From a bacterium (GTDB taxonomy: Bacteria; JAJVIF01), in contig JAJVIF010000001.1 in assembly GCA_022072165.1 (NCBI GenBank), positions 1,566,565 through 1,630,564 on the forward strand: a stretch of DNA of 64,000 nt, in the 5' to 3' direction. The notes under the pieces were generated by a model. It saw nothing but the letters and a program-made list of their open reading frames with translations, was not told the DNA's origin and made no database searches. The position numbers and the translations under genes are program-made. Positions 49,881-58,821 of the stretch are shown here, in pieces; positions within the stretch are counted from its first letter, which is position 1; every line of letters starts with the position of its first letter.

Positions 49881-49931
49881 CTCAGGCAGTCACAGACAGT
49901 TCGTCCGGACTTCCGCCACCAGAGGCCGAAA

Positions 49932-50729
49932 CTATCTCGTCAGGAGCGGCAACAATCCCCAGTACCAGTCATCCAACTGCTGCTGCATGTAGAGCTCCAT
50001 GATCGCGCCGGTCATCACAAAGCTGAGAATCAGGATGATCAGCCCAACGCTCGCCTTGAGCGGCAGGCCCACCATGAACACATTCATCTGCGGGACCGCC
50101 CGGGCCATGACCCCCAGCCCGAGGTCCACGAGGAAGATCGTCCCTACCACTGGCAGCGCAATCTGCAGACCCGCTACAAACGTCCCCTGCAACATCCTCA
50201 CCAGCAGATCGACCGCCGGGCCGGTCAGCGCGAGACTTCCCGGCGGAACCACCCGGACCGACTCCACCAGCCCCCGGAGCGCCAGGTGATGCCCATCCAT
50301 GGCCAAAAAGATGAGCATCCCCATGAAGAACAACAGCTGCCCCAGCACGCTGACCTGTTCCTGTGACAACGGGTCCACGACGTTCGCGACCGTGTACCCC
50401 ATCTGGAAGCCCTGCAGAAAACCAGCGAGCTGAAATGCCCCGAAGATAAACGTCACCACCAGCGACAGCAGCAGCCCAATCGCGGTCTCGCTGATCAGCA
50501 TCGCAAGAAAGCGGTAGTCCAGCCCGGTCACAGAGAGTCCGGAAGCCGCCACGGTTTGCGGCAGGGTCACCGGCGCCGCCAGCAAGGTCGTAGCCGCCAG
50601 AAAGGCCCCCAGTACCAGCTTCCATTGCGCGGGCACCGCCGGCGCACCGAAGAGTGGAACGCTTACCAAAAATGCGGTGTAGCGTGTGAGGAGGAGGAAA
50701 AAGGTCAGTCCCAGAAGCGCGACATCCAT
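49932..50729 (-). CDS. fliR: Flagellar biosynthesis protein FliR
   Basis: A 265-residue membrane protein with the FliR pattern: RYTAFLVSVPLFGAPAVPAQ, GLLLSLVVTFIFGAFQLAGF, GFQMGYTVANVVDPLSQEQV and PQMNVFMVGLPLKASVGLII. FliP, FliQ and FliR form the core export gate of the flagellar type III apparatus. It lies 12 bp after fliQ. flhB, its usual downstream neighbour, is replaced by a phage portal gene. Confidence 0.9.
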   Translation of the reverse strand: MDVALLGLTFFLLLTRYTAFLVSVPLFGAPAVPAQWKLVLGAFLAATTLLAAPVTLPQTVAASGLSVTGLDYRFLAMLISETAIGLLLSLVVTFIFGAFQLAGFLQGFQMGYTVANVVDPLSQEQVSVLGQLLFFMGMLIFLAMDGHHLALRGLVESVRVVPPGSLALTGPAVDLLVRMLQGTFVAGLQIALPVVGTIFLVDLGLGVMARAVPQMNVFMVGLPLKASVGLIILILSFVMTGAIMELYMQQQLDDWYWGLLPLLTR

Positions 50730-50741
50730 GACCCTGACGGC

Positions 50742-51011
50742 CTACCGGACATAACGCCCCAGGTTCCCGAAGAGCACGCTGGTCCAGTCCACCAGCTGAT
50801 CCGAGACCCAGGGACCGAACAAAATCAGCACGACCGCGATGGCAATGATCTTCGGCACGAACGTCAGGGTCTGGTCGTTGATGCTGGTCACCGCCTGGAA
50901 AATGCTCACCAGCAAACCCACCACCAGCGCGACCACGAAAGTCGGAGCCGCCATCAGGAGCGCGAGACTCATCGCCTCCCGTCCCAGTTCGATGTAGAGC
51001 GTCCTGTCCAT
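50742..51011 (-). CDS. fliQ: Flagellar biosynthesis protein FliQ
   Basis: An 89-residue protein with two membrane helices and the family signature VGLLVSIFQAVTSINDQTLT followed by FVPKIIAIAVVLILFGPW. FliQ packs around FliP and FliR in the export gate. fliP is not upstream; instead a divergent RuvX-like gene starts 59 bp away. Confidence 0.92.
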   Translation of the reverse strand: MDRTLYIELGREAMSLALLMAAPTFVVALVVGLLVSIFQAVTSINDQTLTFVPKIIAIAVVLILFGPWVSDQLVDWTSVLFGNLGRYVR

Positions 51012-51069
51012 CCCTGCCTCGTCCTCTCAGGTCGCCAGCCTTGACAACCACGGGTATGCTAGCGCACCC

Positions 51070-51465
51070 ATGACCCGCGAGTGGCCCGCCTGCATCGCCA
51101 TCGACCCCGGGACCGGCAAAGTCGGTCTCTGTCTCTTTCGCGCTGATGCCACGGTGATGCTGCGACGGGTCCTGCCGGTGGCGGAACTCGCCGGCTTTCT
51201 CGCCCAACATCCAGGGGTACCGCTGGTACTCGGCGAGGGAACCGGACAACTGCGACTCCCGGCGGGGCATCCTATGATCCACATTGATGAAGCCCACTCA
51301 ACGCAGGAAGGGCGTCGGCTCTGGCGACGCGCTTACCCGCTCCTGGCCTTCCTGGAGCTCTTTGGCTACAACCCACCCAGCGATGGTTACGCGGCGGAGG
51401 TCATCGGTCGACGCGCCCTTGCAGCGGGGCTTATCCCCAGCCTGAATCGCGATCCGGTCCCTTAA
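51070..51465 (+). CDS. RuvX/YqgF-like RNase H-fold protein
   Basis: A 131-residue protein with CIAIDPGTGKVGLCLFRADA at the start, the first strand with the catalytic Asp of the YqgF/RuvX family, and IHIDEAHSTQEGRRLWRRAY, matching the DE-R-T segment of RuvX. Members resolve Holliday junctions or process 16S rRNA 5' ends. Length is close to the usual 135-150. A TATGCT lies 10 bases before the ATG. Its 3' end overlaps the convergent HTH gene by 35 bp. Confidence 0.7.
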   Translation: MTREWPACIAIDPGTGKVGLCLFRADATVMLRRVLPVAELAGFLAQHPGVPLVLGEGTGQLRLPAGHPMIHIDEAHSTQEGRRLWRRAYPLLAFLELFGYNPPSDGYAAEVIGRRALAAGLIPSLNRDPVP

Positions 51466-52528
51466 AGCGCGCGCCCCGACCCCGGGGGCGTCGCTCTTCC
51501 CCCTCCACTTTCAGCGCCAGGTGAAACTCCCCGAACAGCTGCTGCACAAGCCCCGCGCTGGTCCGGAAGACCACCGCGATGTCGCTAAACGACTTGCCAC
51601 CCTCATAGAGCGAGTACATCTGCATGGCAATCCGCTCCCGTTCATGGGGATCTTCCGGCGCTTCCAGCATCGGCCCTTCAGGCTCAGCCGGAGCGGGGGG
51701 CTCGGGAGCTGCTTCATATGGAGCGCCGACCGCGCCACCCAGACGGGGCACCCGCCGCGAGCCAGTGGTCTCTTTTGCCGCGACAGTTGCACGCACCGGG
51801 GTCGCGGCGGTGCTCCGGGTCTTGGGCTTCGCCTTGACTGTAGAGAGGCGTCGCAGTGGCAGATGATGTAACTGGAACAGCGCCCGCAACTGACCAACTG
51901 TCAGTTGCGCCAGCTTCGCGACATCCTCCAGTTCATCCCCAGCGTCAAAGCGCTCCCAGTACGCCCGGACCCTGGATTCGTCATCTGCCAGCTGGGGCTT
52001 CGTGGCCGCAGCTTTGATGCCCAGCCCATGCTGCTTGAAGCAGCTCCGCATCTGACTGATCGTTATCTTGTACTCGTCAGCGAGGAGCGCCATCGGTTCA
52101 CCCGCCTTATAGCGCTCGTACATGGCCCTGGCCAGGTCAACAGGCCAGGCCCGGGTGCCACGAGGACGAATCTGAAAGCCTGCCCGACGGAAGAAGTTCC
52201 CCACCGTCACCGGACTCACCTTGTATTCCGTCCCGATCTCACCGAGGGTCGCGCCAGCCTCATAGCGGGCATACATCGCCTGGACCAACTCGTCGTTGTA
52301 GGTGGACTTGCGACCCCGGGGATTGCCGGTGCGGCTCCCAGGCTCCCGAGGCGGCGGCGGCGGGAAACGGACCAAATCCGCTTCATTGAGTGGCAGGAAC
52401 CGATGATGGAACTCCTGGAGCATCTCCTCCAGGGGCATTCCAAAATCGTCGGCGACTTCTTCCAGGGTGCGACCACCCCAGTAATCCGCGTACATCGCCC
52501 GTACGCGCATGCTCTTGTTTGCTGGCAT
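51431..52528 (-). CDS. Five-repeat helix-turn-helix protein
   Basis: A 365-residue protein with five similar units of about 32 residues at 9-40, 82-113, 132-164, 187-218 and 301-332. Each follows the form MYxRYxAGxxLxEIAxEYxxSxxxVxxxF, as in VQAMYARYEAGATLGEIGTE, a Fis- or resolvase-type helix-turn-helix. Pro- and Arg-rich linkers separate them, and the C-terminus is basic (RRPRGRGARFKG). Multiple DNA-reading modules on one chain suggest binding to a long repeated site. The ATG follows GGTGAGGGG. I know no named family with this architecture. Confidence 0.65.
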   Translation of the reverse strand: MPANKSMRVRAMYADYWGGRTLEEVADDFGMPLEEMLQEFHHRFLPLNEADLVRFPPPPPREPGSRTGNPRGRKSTYNDELVQAMYARYEAGATLGEIGTEYKVSPVTVGNFFRRAGFQIRPRGTRAWPVDLARAMYERYKAGEPMALLADEYKITISQMRSCFKQHGLGIKAAATKPQLADDESRVRAYWERFDAGDELEDVAKLAQLTVGQLRALFQLHHLPLRRLSTVKAKPKTRSTAATPVRATVAAKETTGSRRVPRLGGAVGAPYEAAPEPPAPAEPEGPMLEAPEDPHERERIAMQMYSLYEGGKSFSDIAVVFRTSAGLVQQLFGEFHLALKVEGEERRPRGRGARFKGPDRDSGWG

Positions 52529-52603
52529 CCCCTCACCGGCGCCACGCAGACCGTGTTCGGAACGGGCACGAATCGACCCAGGACGGTGGTCACGTTGTCC
52601 CGG

Positions 52604-54121
52604 CTAACGCAGTAATCCCCGACTGGGATCACTCACAGCAGCCGTAGCCGCATCCAGGAGAGTCGTGACCGCTTGCGTGGAGGCCGCCTCACAATATAGG
52701 CGAAGTAGCGCTTCCGTGCCGCTCGGTCGCAACAGCAGCCAGCCATCCGCAAACCAGAGCTTGATGCCATCGAGGGTTTCCACCCGCTCGACCCCATAAC
52801 CCGCGAACGATCCATCCCGGCTCGCCTGCTGCATGATCGCCTCCAGCTCCGCCCGGTCGGCCACCCGCGCCAGGGGAAGATCCCGGCGTTCGAAGGCCAC
52901 CGGACCAAACTCCGCCTGCAGTTCATCGTGCAGCGCGGCCAGCGACATCCCCCGCAGGTGCATCAGCCGCAGCGTCATCAGCCCGGAATACATCCCGTCC
53001 CGCTCCGGCAGGAACTCCACGAATCCCAGCCCCCCCGACTCCTCGCCCCCCATCGCAATGGACCCATCCGCCAGCATCAGCGAAATATGCTTGTAGCCCA
53101 CCGGGACCTCCCGGCAGTCCAGGCCGTACTTTTTGGCGATACGGTCCAGCAGCATCGTCCCTGAAAAAGTCTTCGCGATGGCCGGGACCGGAAGCTCGCC
53201 CAGCTTCAGGCGATTCAAAAGGATGAGGGGATAAAAGAGCTGGCTCGACAAAAAGCGACCCGCCTCATCCACCAGACCCAGCCGATCCGCATCCCCATCG
53301 CAGGCGATCCCCACACTGTCCGGGGTCGCCCGTACTTGCGCAATCAGATCAGGAAGCCACTGCGCCAGCGGCTCCGGATGAAGCTCTGTCGCCCGGGTCG
53401 CCTGCGCTTCGTGCAGCGACCGGACCCGCAGGCCAGTCCCCTCCACGACTTCCGGGAGCCAGCCCACCGATGCCCCGTGCATGGGGTCAAAAATGATCGT
53501 TTTCCCCGGCAGCAACCCGGACTCCAGCGGCAGGGCGTTGCGGAGGGCCGCGATGTACCCCCCCCGGAGGTCCACCGCCTGTGGCGGATGCTCCTTCGCG
53601 ACTGCGCAGGCCTGCGCCCGCTCCGGATGCGCGAGAGCTTCTTCAACTTGCCGGGTAATCTCCTGGGTGGCAGAGCCGCCATAGTGCGGCTTCAGCTTCA
53701 GACCATTGTCGGTGTAGGGGTTATGCGAGGCTGTCACGATGAGCGCGAGGTCGTAGCCCTCGTCCCGCGCAGCCCGGGCGATCACCGGCGTGGGCGTCGG
53801 ACGATCTGTCAGGTCCACCACAAAGCCATACGCGGCGCAGACTTTCGCCAGATGCGTCGCGAACTCCGGGGAGTCGGGGCGACGGTCATACCCCACCAGC
53901 AGCCGGTTGGTCGCCGGACGTGTCAGGGCATCCGGGAGCCCCGGCAGCGCAAGCACCCCGCTGACGCTGGTTTCCCGCAGCCAGGTACAGACCCCCCGTC
54001 CCAGGTGCGTCACCAGCGCCAGATTGAATTGTTCCGGCACCCGACCTCGGATGCCATCAGTACCGAACGCCAGGGGGGTCGCGGCCGCGTCAGCCGCCGG
54101 ATTCGCAGGGGATGCACTCAT
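52604..54121 (-). CDS. Phosphoglucomutase/phosphomannomutase family enzyme
   Basis: A 505-residue alpha-D-phosphohexomutase. Motifs: FGTDGIRGRVPEQ near residue 19, the catalytic Ser in IVTASHNPYTDNGLK (about 130), metal-binding DGDADR (about 274), sugar-binding GGEESGGLG and the phosphate-binding LLRPSGTEALLRLY at the end. It interconverts hexose 1- and 6-phosphates in the cytoplasm and feeds sugar nucleotides, matching ugd in this window. The start overlaps the stop of the O-antigen ligase-like gene by four bases. Confidence 0.9.
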   Translation of the reverse strand: MSASPANPAADAAATPLAFGTDGIRGRVPEQFNLALVTHLGRGVCTWLRETSVSGVLALPGLPDALTRPATNRLLVGYDRRPDSPEFATHLAKVCAAYGFVVDLTDRPTPTPVIARAARDEGYDLALIVTASHNPYTDNGLKLKPHYGGSATQEITRQVEEALAHPERAQACAVAKEHPPQAVDLRGGYIAALRNALPLESGLLPGKTIIFDPMHGASVGWLPEVVEGTGLRVRSLHEAQATRATELHPEPLAQWLPDLIAQVRATPDSVGIACDGDADRLGLVDEAGRFLSSQLFYPLILLNRLKLGELPVPAIAKTFSGTMLLDRIAKKYGLDCREVPVGYKHISLMLADGSIAMGGEESGGLGFVEFLPERDGMYSGLMTLRLMHLRGMSLAALHDELQAEFGPVAFERRDLPLARVADRAELEAIMQQASRDGSFAGYGVERVETLDGIKLWFADGWLLLRPSGTEALLRLYCEAASTQAVTTLLDAATAAVSDPSRGLLR

Positions 54122-55695
54122 GCCCCGGAGGGTGCCACATTTTCCTCAGCCCGGACAGGCGTCCTGCGTTCCAGGGCGCACATCCAGGCGAACCCGGGAA
54201 CGAGGAAGTAGAGCCCGGTCGGTGCGCCGATGATGTTGTTCGTCCAGGCCGTGATCAGCAGCGGCGCGACACTCGCGAGATACCCCATGGTCAGGGCGCG
54301 TTCCCAGGGAGCGAGGGACTCCTGTCGTAGTCCACGGAGACCCACCCGGAAAAAGGTCGCGTAAGTCCACAACAACAGCGCTAGCCCCACCAGTCCGAAT
54401 TTCAGGACATACCACAGATACCCGTTGTGGAGATACGCCTCCTGACTCGCCGGCTCATGCCCCCGAAAGCGCTTGTTGATCACTGCGCCCGGACCCCGCC
54501 CGACCAGCCAGTCCCCGGCCATTTGCTCCAGCGCCGTTTCGGTCTCCAACTCCCGATAGAGGTCTGAGGACCCATCGGCGTTCGCGAACCGACCCGTCAC
54601 ATACTCCTCGCTCGCTGCTGCACGCTCCCGACCGGCGGTGACATCCAGTACCCGCTCGGTGACGACATAGAGCGCGGCGGTCCGCAGGCGCGGCACCGCC
54701 GCCATCCCCAGCCCCAGCACCAGCGCCATGATCCCCAGGAGCCACCAGAGGCGGGATGCCAGCCGACGTCGCTCTGTCCCCGGCGACATCGCAGCGTGTA
54801 GCAGGATCAGACTCAGGATCAGCTGTGCGATGGCACTTCTGGAGAGGGTCGCCAGTGTCCGGAACGTCAGCATGAGCATCGCAACGCCCGTTAGTGCTCG
54901 CAGGCGGGAGGTCCGCTCCAGCACCAGCAGATCGAGCGCCAGCAGGACTGGCACAAAGGTCCCGGCGAGGTCCGGACTCCCTCCTACTGCCATCCGGATC
55001 ACATCGGTCAGATACTCCGGACTGGTGAAGATGCCAGGCCCAGTCAGATCAATCAGCAACGCCAGGCCATGCACGACCGCACCGGCAGCGCTCAGGCCGA
55101 TCAGCTGGAGCCAGCCCCGACGGTCGCTCACCAGTCGGCCATACAGCACCGCACTGCCCCAAAAGAGGATGACATGGAGGTCATACAGCATCGGCAACGG
55201 ATTCACTCCATGCCCGATACTGAACAGACACCAGATCGCCGCCAGCGCCATGAAGCTGACCAGCGCTCGCTCCAGCCGCCCCAGATACCAGCGGTCGCCG
55301 CTCAGAATCAGCGAGAAGCCCGTGCCGGTCCACGACATCGCGAGCAGCACGATGCAGCCGAGCATGGCATGAAACTCGAAGGGGATCTCATACCCGATCG
55401 TCCCTTCCCCACTCTTCATCGTGGGGATGCGATTCACCGACGTGAACAACGTCAGAGTCGAGAGCACCAGTTCCCCCCCCAAGGCAAGCAACAGCCCGGT
55501 CCGGGGAAAGAGGAACGCTACTGCACAGAGAATCAGGCCCCCTGCGACCGCCAGTCCTCGCAGGCCCATCCCCAGCCCCAGTCCCCAGAAGAGCACCAGG
55601 AAGAGGAGCGCCAGGATCCAGTCCCAACGACGCAGCACCCCCGGGGGAATCCCCGGAGTCAGGTCTTCCTGCTGTGAAAAGGACTGGACCGCCAT
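54118..55695 (-). CDS. O-antigen ligase/polymerase-like membrane protein
   Basis: A 525-residue protein with about 12 hydrophobic segments. A large loop of about 80 residues (TAGRERAAASEEYVTGRFAN to HEPASQEAYLHNGYLWYVLK) lies in the last third, and the YLHNGYLWYVLKFGLVGLAL segment has the His of the Wzy_C (O-antigen ligase) pattern. Such proteins join or polymerise surface polysaccharides on the periplasmic side. Partner: the phosphohexomutase gene, which it overlaps by four bases. Confidence 0.8.
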   Translation of the reverse strand: MAVQSFSQQEDLTPGIPPGVLRRWDWILALLFLVLFWGLGLGMGLRGLAVAGGLILCAVAFLFPRTGLLLALGGELVLSTLTLFTSVNRIPTMKSGEGTIGYEIPFEFHAMLGCIVLLAMSWTGTGFSLILSGDRWYLGRLERALVSFMALAAIWCLFSIGHGVNPLPMLYDLHVILFWGSAVLYGRLVSDRRGWLQLIGLSAAGAVVHGLALLIDLTGPGIFTSPEYLTDVIRMAVGGSPDLAGTFVPVLLALDLLVLERTSRLRALTGVAMLMLTFRTLATLSRSAIAQLILSLILLHAAMSPGTERRRLASRLWWLLGIMALVLGLGMAAVPRLRTAALYVVTERVLDVTAGRERAAASEEYVTGRFANADGSSDLYRELETETALEQMAGDWLVGRGPGAVINKRFRGHEPASQEAYLHNGYLWYVLKFGLVGLALLLWTYATFFRVGLRGLRQESLAPWERALTMGYLASVAPLLITAWTNNIIGAPTGLYFLVPGFAWMCALERRTPVRAEENVAPSGA

Positions 55696-55734
55696 CGCGC
55701 GAGAGGATACATCCCGAACATCAGCGCAATGACG

Positions 55735-55786
55735 CTAGCGGCGTCGCTTGCGCTTCTTGTGGATGAAACTTCAGCAACGACTCCAT
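55735..55786 (-). pseudogene. Remnants of a deleted DUF58 gene
   Basis: Two scraps on the minus strand match the intact DUF58 gene at 58822. 55758-55735 encodes KKRKRRR and stop, identical to its C-terminus; 55786-55760 encodes MESLLKFHP, which matches its internal MESLLEFHP. They lie in different frames, so about 140 residues were deleted between them. They sit in the same order relative to the PKD gene as the intact copy. Confidence 0.75.
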
Positions 55787-55807
55787 GCTGACGGTCGACC
55801 ATGGCTC

Positions 55808-55837
55808 GTGGCAACGCAGCCTCCGTCTGTCACCAAC
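55808..55837 (+). pseudogene. Remnant of a deleted MFS gene 5' end
   Basis: The plus strand reads VATQPPSVTN from GTG 55808, matching the start of the intact MFS gene (MATQPPPVPT). The rest of the gene is missing, so the next PKD gene follows after about 80 bp. Confidence 0.65.
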
Positions 55838-55868
55838 GCGCTCCAGGGCACACTACCCCCCGATGCCC

Positions 55869-55874
55869 TATACT
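55869..55874 (+). promoter_or_regulatory. -10 element of PKD gene copy 1
   Basis: ATGCCCTATACT, with TATACT 45 bp before the ATG. The same position in copy 2 reads TATAAT; flanking bases differ by nine in sixty, so the two copies may be expressed at different levels. Confidence 0.35.
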
Positions 55875-55900
55875 CGGTGTTTCTCTGTGTCCATGCCCCA

Positions 55901-58720
55901 CATCGAGGTCTGCCGCTCATGCGTTTGTGCAACGCGCCGTCATTGGCCTTACTCCAACTCATAGGAGCCGCCTTCCTGTTGGCGGGCTGTTCCGGACGCG
56001 GCGCGACACCGCTGTTGCCCTCCAGCGACCCCGTCCGGCCCGCAGCGGAACTGCCGCTGGAAGTCGCCCCCCGGGATGGGAACCTGGTCCTCGGCCAGGT
56101 CTCGGTAAGTGTCGATGGCAACACCGGCAATGTGACCGCTGACCCCGTCCGCCTCAATCAGGCCATCGGCGATGCCTGGCTGGTCGGGCTGAACCAGCTC
56201 GATGCCCTCTGCCAGTGCTTCAAGGTCACCGGGGTAACCCGGACGCCAGTCCCTGGCGGTGCGGAAGTGACCCTCCAGGTCGCGTTTGATCACCCCTTTA
56301 AGCTCGCTACCCGTCCGGACCTCTTCGGCTGGGACCTGAAGGCGATTCTGGCTACCGACCGGAACGCCATGACCTTCATCAGCCCCGGCGTGACCGTCCC
56401 GACGGGCGTGCTCCTGAACGCGACTGGCTACACCGAAGAGTGGACAGATCAGATCCGGACCGCACTGCCCCAGTCCATCAGCGGCGCCTACCCCTATGTC
56501 ATCCTCGGTGAGGATCGCCGCATCCCCGTCCCCTTCGACTTCCAGCAGCCCCACGGCTGGAATGTCTTCCCCAGTGGCGGCACCAACACCGGCGAGCTGG
56601 TGCTGTTTGTCCCCACCAATGACACGCTCAACTTTGATCTCTTCTTTACGGTCGGCTACCAGGTCTCCGCGACCCGGACCACCCGGCAGAATCCAAACTA
56701 CCAGCCGCCTCGTGGCAACACCCGCGCCCCCTTCCGGGTGGATGCCGAAGTCACCCTAAACGGGCTGACCGCGGCCACGGGCACCTTCGCCACCATGGAC
56801 CTGGAAATCTTCGACTGGCAGCACTTGTCGCAGCTCGGCAGTGATGTCACCGCCATCAATGTCTATGCGCCCACGCTGACCGCGAATCCCATCAATCCCC
56901 CGCTGGGGACCGGCACCGGTCGGGACACGGATCCCATCACCGCGTCTTTCAGCATCAGCAACACGCTGGGGACCTATGCGGGCGGCACCACCTATGCGCT
57001 GGTGGAAGTCCGGGATGAACTGCATCAGCAGAATCCCGGGGGCCTCGTGGGGCAGCCTGGCGTCGGCGTGGTCGGCGACAACTTCCAGCCCGCCGGGTCG
57101 CTGAACAACGTCCGGACCTTCCAGGTCATTCCCCTGGAGGTCGACAGCAACCTCCCCGGTGACAATCCCACGGCCATCGTGACCAGCACCCCGCCGCACA
57201 CTGCAGGCGTGCTAAACATCAGCATCAACACCACCGTCCAGTGGGATGCGAGTTCCTCCACCGATCCCGACCCGCCCCTCACCCCCGAAGGGACCATCGT
57301 CGCCTGGGAATGGGACTTCGAGTGGGATGGCAACCCCGCGAACTTCGTCGATGACACCGCCGGCAGTGGCACCGTCAATGAGCCGCACCAGTACACCACC
57401 GTCGGCACCACCACCCTCGGCTGTCGGGTCACCGATGGCGTCGGCCGCAAGTCCGCCATCGCCGCCATCACCGTGAACATCAGCAACCAGACCCTCCAGC
57501 TGGTGCTGGAATCCATCGTCGATGTCGATCGCGCCGGCTGGCTTGCCACGAATGAGCGGGAGTTTGGTCCTGCCCTGGTGGAGCGCTCCACCGGCGACAT
57601 GGCCGTGAACTTCCACGCTGAGCGGGATCAGGGCGGTGGCGGCTACTACTCCGTCGGCATCATGAGCACCCGCAACAGCGGGACCGGGATGTGGGATCTC
57701 GCCGATGGCTCCCTCGGTTCCAGCGGTGGCCTGCAGTATGGCTGGGTCACCAAGACCTGCCCCGCCTGGGCTCTGGGACACACCATCAACACCCATACCT
57801 TCACCTGGCGGCCGGATCACCCGACTCTGGCGAACGAGCCGGCCCACGAAATCGTCTTTGGCTACACCTGCCCCAATCCGCCAAACGTCTATGCTGTCAA
57901 CGCCCGGCATTCCTACGGCACCGATGTCGCCTGCAGCCGGGTTGACAACTCGATCTACTTCTTCGAAGACCGCTTCTCCACCCTCCGCTGCTCGAAGGGG
58001 GGCCCGAACTATCCGGACCAGCCCCTCTTCTGGTGGTGGGATGACCCGAGCATTGTCTACACCGCGGTCGATGCCCGGCCGTCGGTCGTCTCCCGCTCCC
58101 GCTCGACCTTCACCGGGGCCGATGGCAGCCTGCATCTCGCCTACCGCTCCCAGACAGGACATCAGCTGCGCTATGCGAAGAACGCCAACGGCAACAACAT
58201 CACCTGGACCCTGACCGATCTCGCCACCGATGTCGATCAGACCTTCGGGGACCCCAGCTTCGACCTCGATGAAGCCGGGGGCGCGACCATCGCGGTCACC
58301 CGCCAGGCCGGTGCGAACTACGAGATCGTGGTCTTCAACAGTAGCGACAACGGCGCGACCTGGAGCGGCCCCATCGTGGCTGGCCCGAGCTTCACCACCC
58401 GCCCGGCGGAAATCGCCGTCTCGGTCCGCTGGATCCTCGGGATGCGGATCATCGTCGTTGGCTACGCCACCCAGGCGACGCCGAGCTTCAGCGAAGCCCG
58501 GGTCCGCTGGTCCGCTGATACCGCCACCTGGACCGACCAGCTCATGTCCGCCGGGGCCGATGCCATGCAGCCCGATGTCCTCCTCAAGCGGACCGGCAAC
58601 GAGTTCTACGGCACCTGGGTGACCCCGGGCACGGCACCCCGCCAGGATGTCGTGGTGCGACGCGGGACGTTCCAGTACCTGTAAGTCGCCGCCGCTCCTG
58701 AACACACCACAGGGCACCCA
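55901..58720. repeat. 2,820-bp direct repeat, copy 1
   Basis: Identical at every line I compared to 61181-64000 (offset 5,280 bp), and the two encoded proteins are identical. Identity starts at CATCGAGGTC 18 bases before the PKD gene and continues to the window edge. The 40 bp before it differ at nine positions. Confidence 0.9.
55919..58684 (+). CDS. PKD-domain lipoprotein with Asp-box repeat, copy 1
   Basis: A 921-residue lipoprotein from ATG 55919 (MRLCNAPSLALLQLIGAAFL, lipobox LLAGC at Cys24); the frame is open for 57 more codons upstream through the DUF58 and MFS scars and is not used. Domains: a beta-rich N-terminal region (70-420), a PKD domain (about 430-530, TVQWDASSSTDPD, WEWDFEWDG and the FGTVNEPHQYTTVG-like loop), and a C-terminal propeller-like region with an Asp box (SSDNGATWSG, about 810). 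Such proteins are surface-exposed and often bind glycans. No catalytic motif was seen. Confidence 0.8.
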   Translation: MRLCNAPSLALLQLIGAAFLLAGCSGRGATPLLPSSDPVRPAAELPLEVAPRDGNLVLGQVSVSVDGNTGNVTADPVRLNQAIGDAWLVGLNQLDALCQCFKVTGVTRTPVPGGAEVTLQVAFDHPFKLATRPDLFGWDLKAILATDRNAMTFISPGVTVPTGVLLNATGYTEEWTDQIRTALPQSISGAYPYVILGEDRRIPVPFDFQQPHGWNVFPSGGTNTGELVLFVPTNDTLNFDLFFTVGYQVSATRTTRQNPNYQPPRGNTRAPFRVDAEVTLNGLTAATGTFATMDLEIFDWQHLSQLGSDVTAINVYAPTLTANPINPPLGTGTGRDTDPITASFSISNTLGTYAGGTTYALVEVRDELHQQNPGGLVGQPGVGVVGDNFQPAGSLNNVRTFQVIPLEVDSNLPGDNPTAIVTSTPPHTAGVLNISINTTVQWDASSSTDPDPPLTPEGTIVAWEWDFEWDGNPANFVDDTAGSGTVNEPHQYTTVGTTTLGCRVTDGVGRKSAIAAITVNISNQTLQLVLESIVDVDRAGWLATNEREFGPALVERSTGDMAVNFHAERDQGGGGYYSVGIMSTRNSGTGMWDLADGSLGSSGGLQYGWVTKTCPAWALGHTINTHTFTWRPDHPTLANEPAHEIVFGYTCPNPPNVYAVNARHSYGTDVACSRVDNSIYFFEDRFSTLRCSKGGPNYPDQPLFWWWDDPSIVYTAVDARPSVVSRSRSTFTGADGSLHLAYRSQTGHQLRYAKNANGNNITWTLTDLATDVDQTFGDPSFDLDEAGGATIAVTRQAGANYEIVVFNSSDNGATWSGPIVAGPSFTTRPAEIAVSVRWILGMRIIVVGYATQATPSFSEARVRWSADTATWTDQLMSAGADAMQPDVLLKRTGNEFYGTWVTPGTAPRQDVVVRRGTFQYL

Positions 58721-58737
58721 TCGGGTGCCCTGTTTTA
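58710..58737 (+). terminator. Rho-independent terminator of PKD copy 1
   Basis: A perfect ten-bp stem (CAGGGCACCC / GGGTGCCCTG, 58710-58732) with an ATC loop, then TTTTAG. The second copy begins the same hairpin before the window ends. Confidence 0.9.
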
Positions 58738-58821
58738 GTGTGCGGAACCATCGTTGTGCGACTCGAGGCTATACCGGACCCAGCATCTCCAGCGCAGTGA
58801 GCGACCCGTTGCGCTTCCGCG

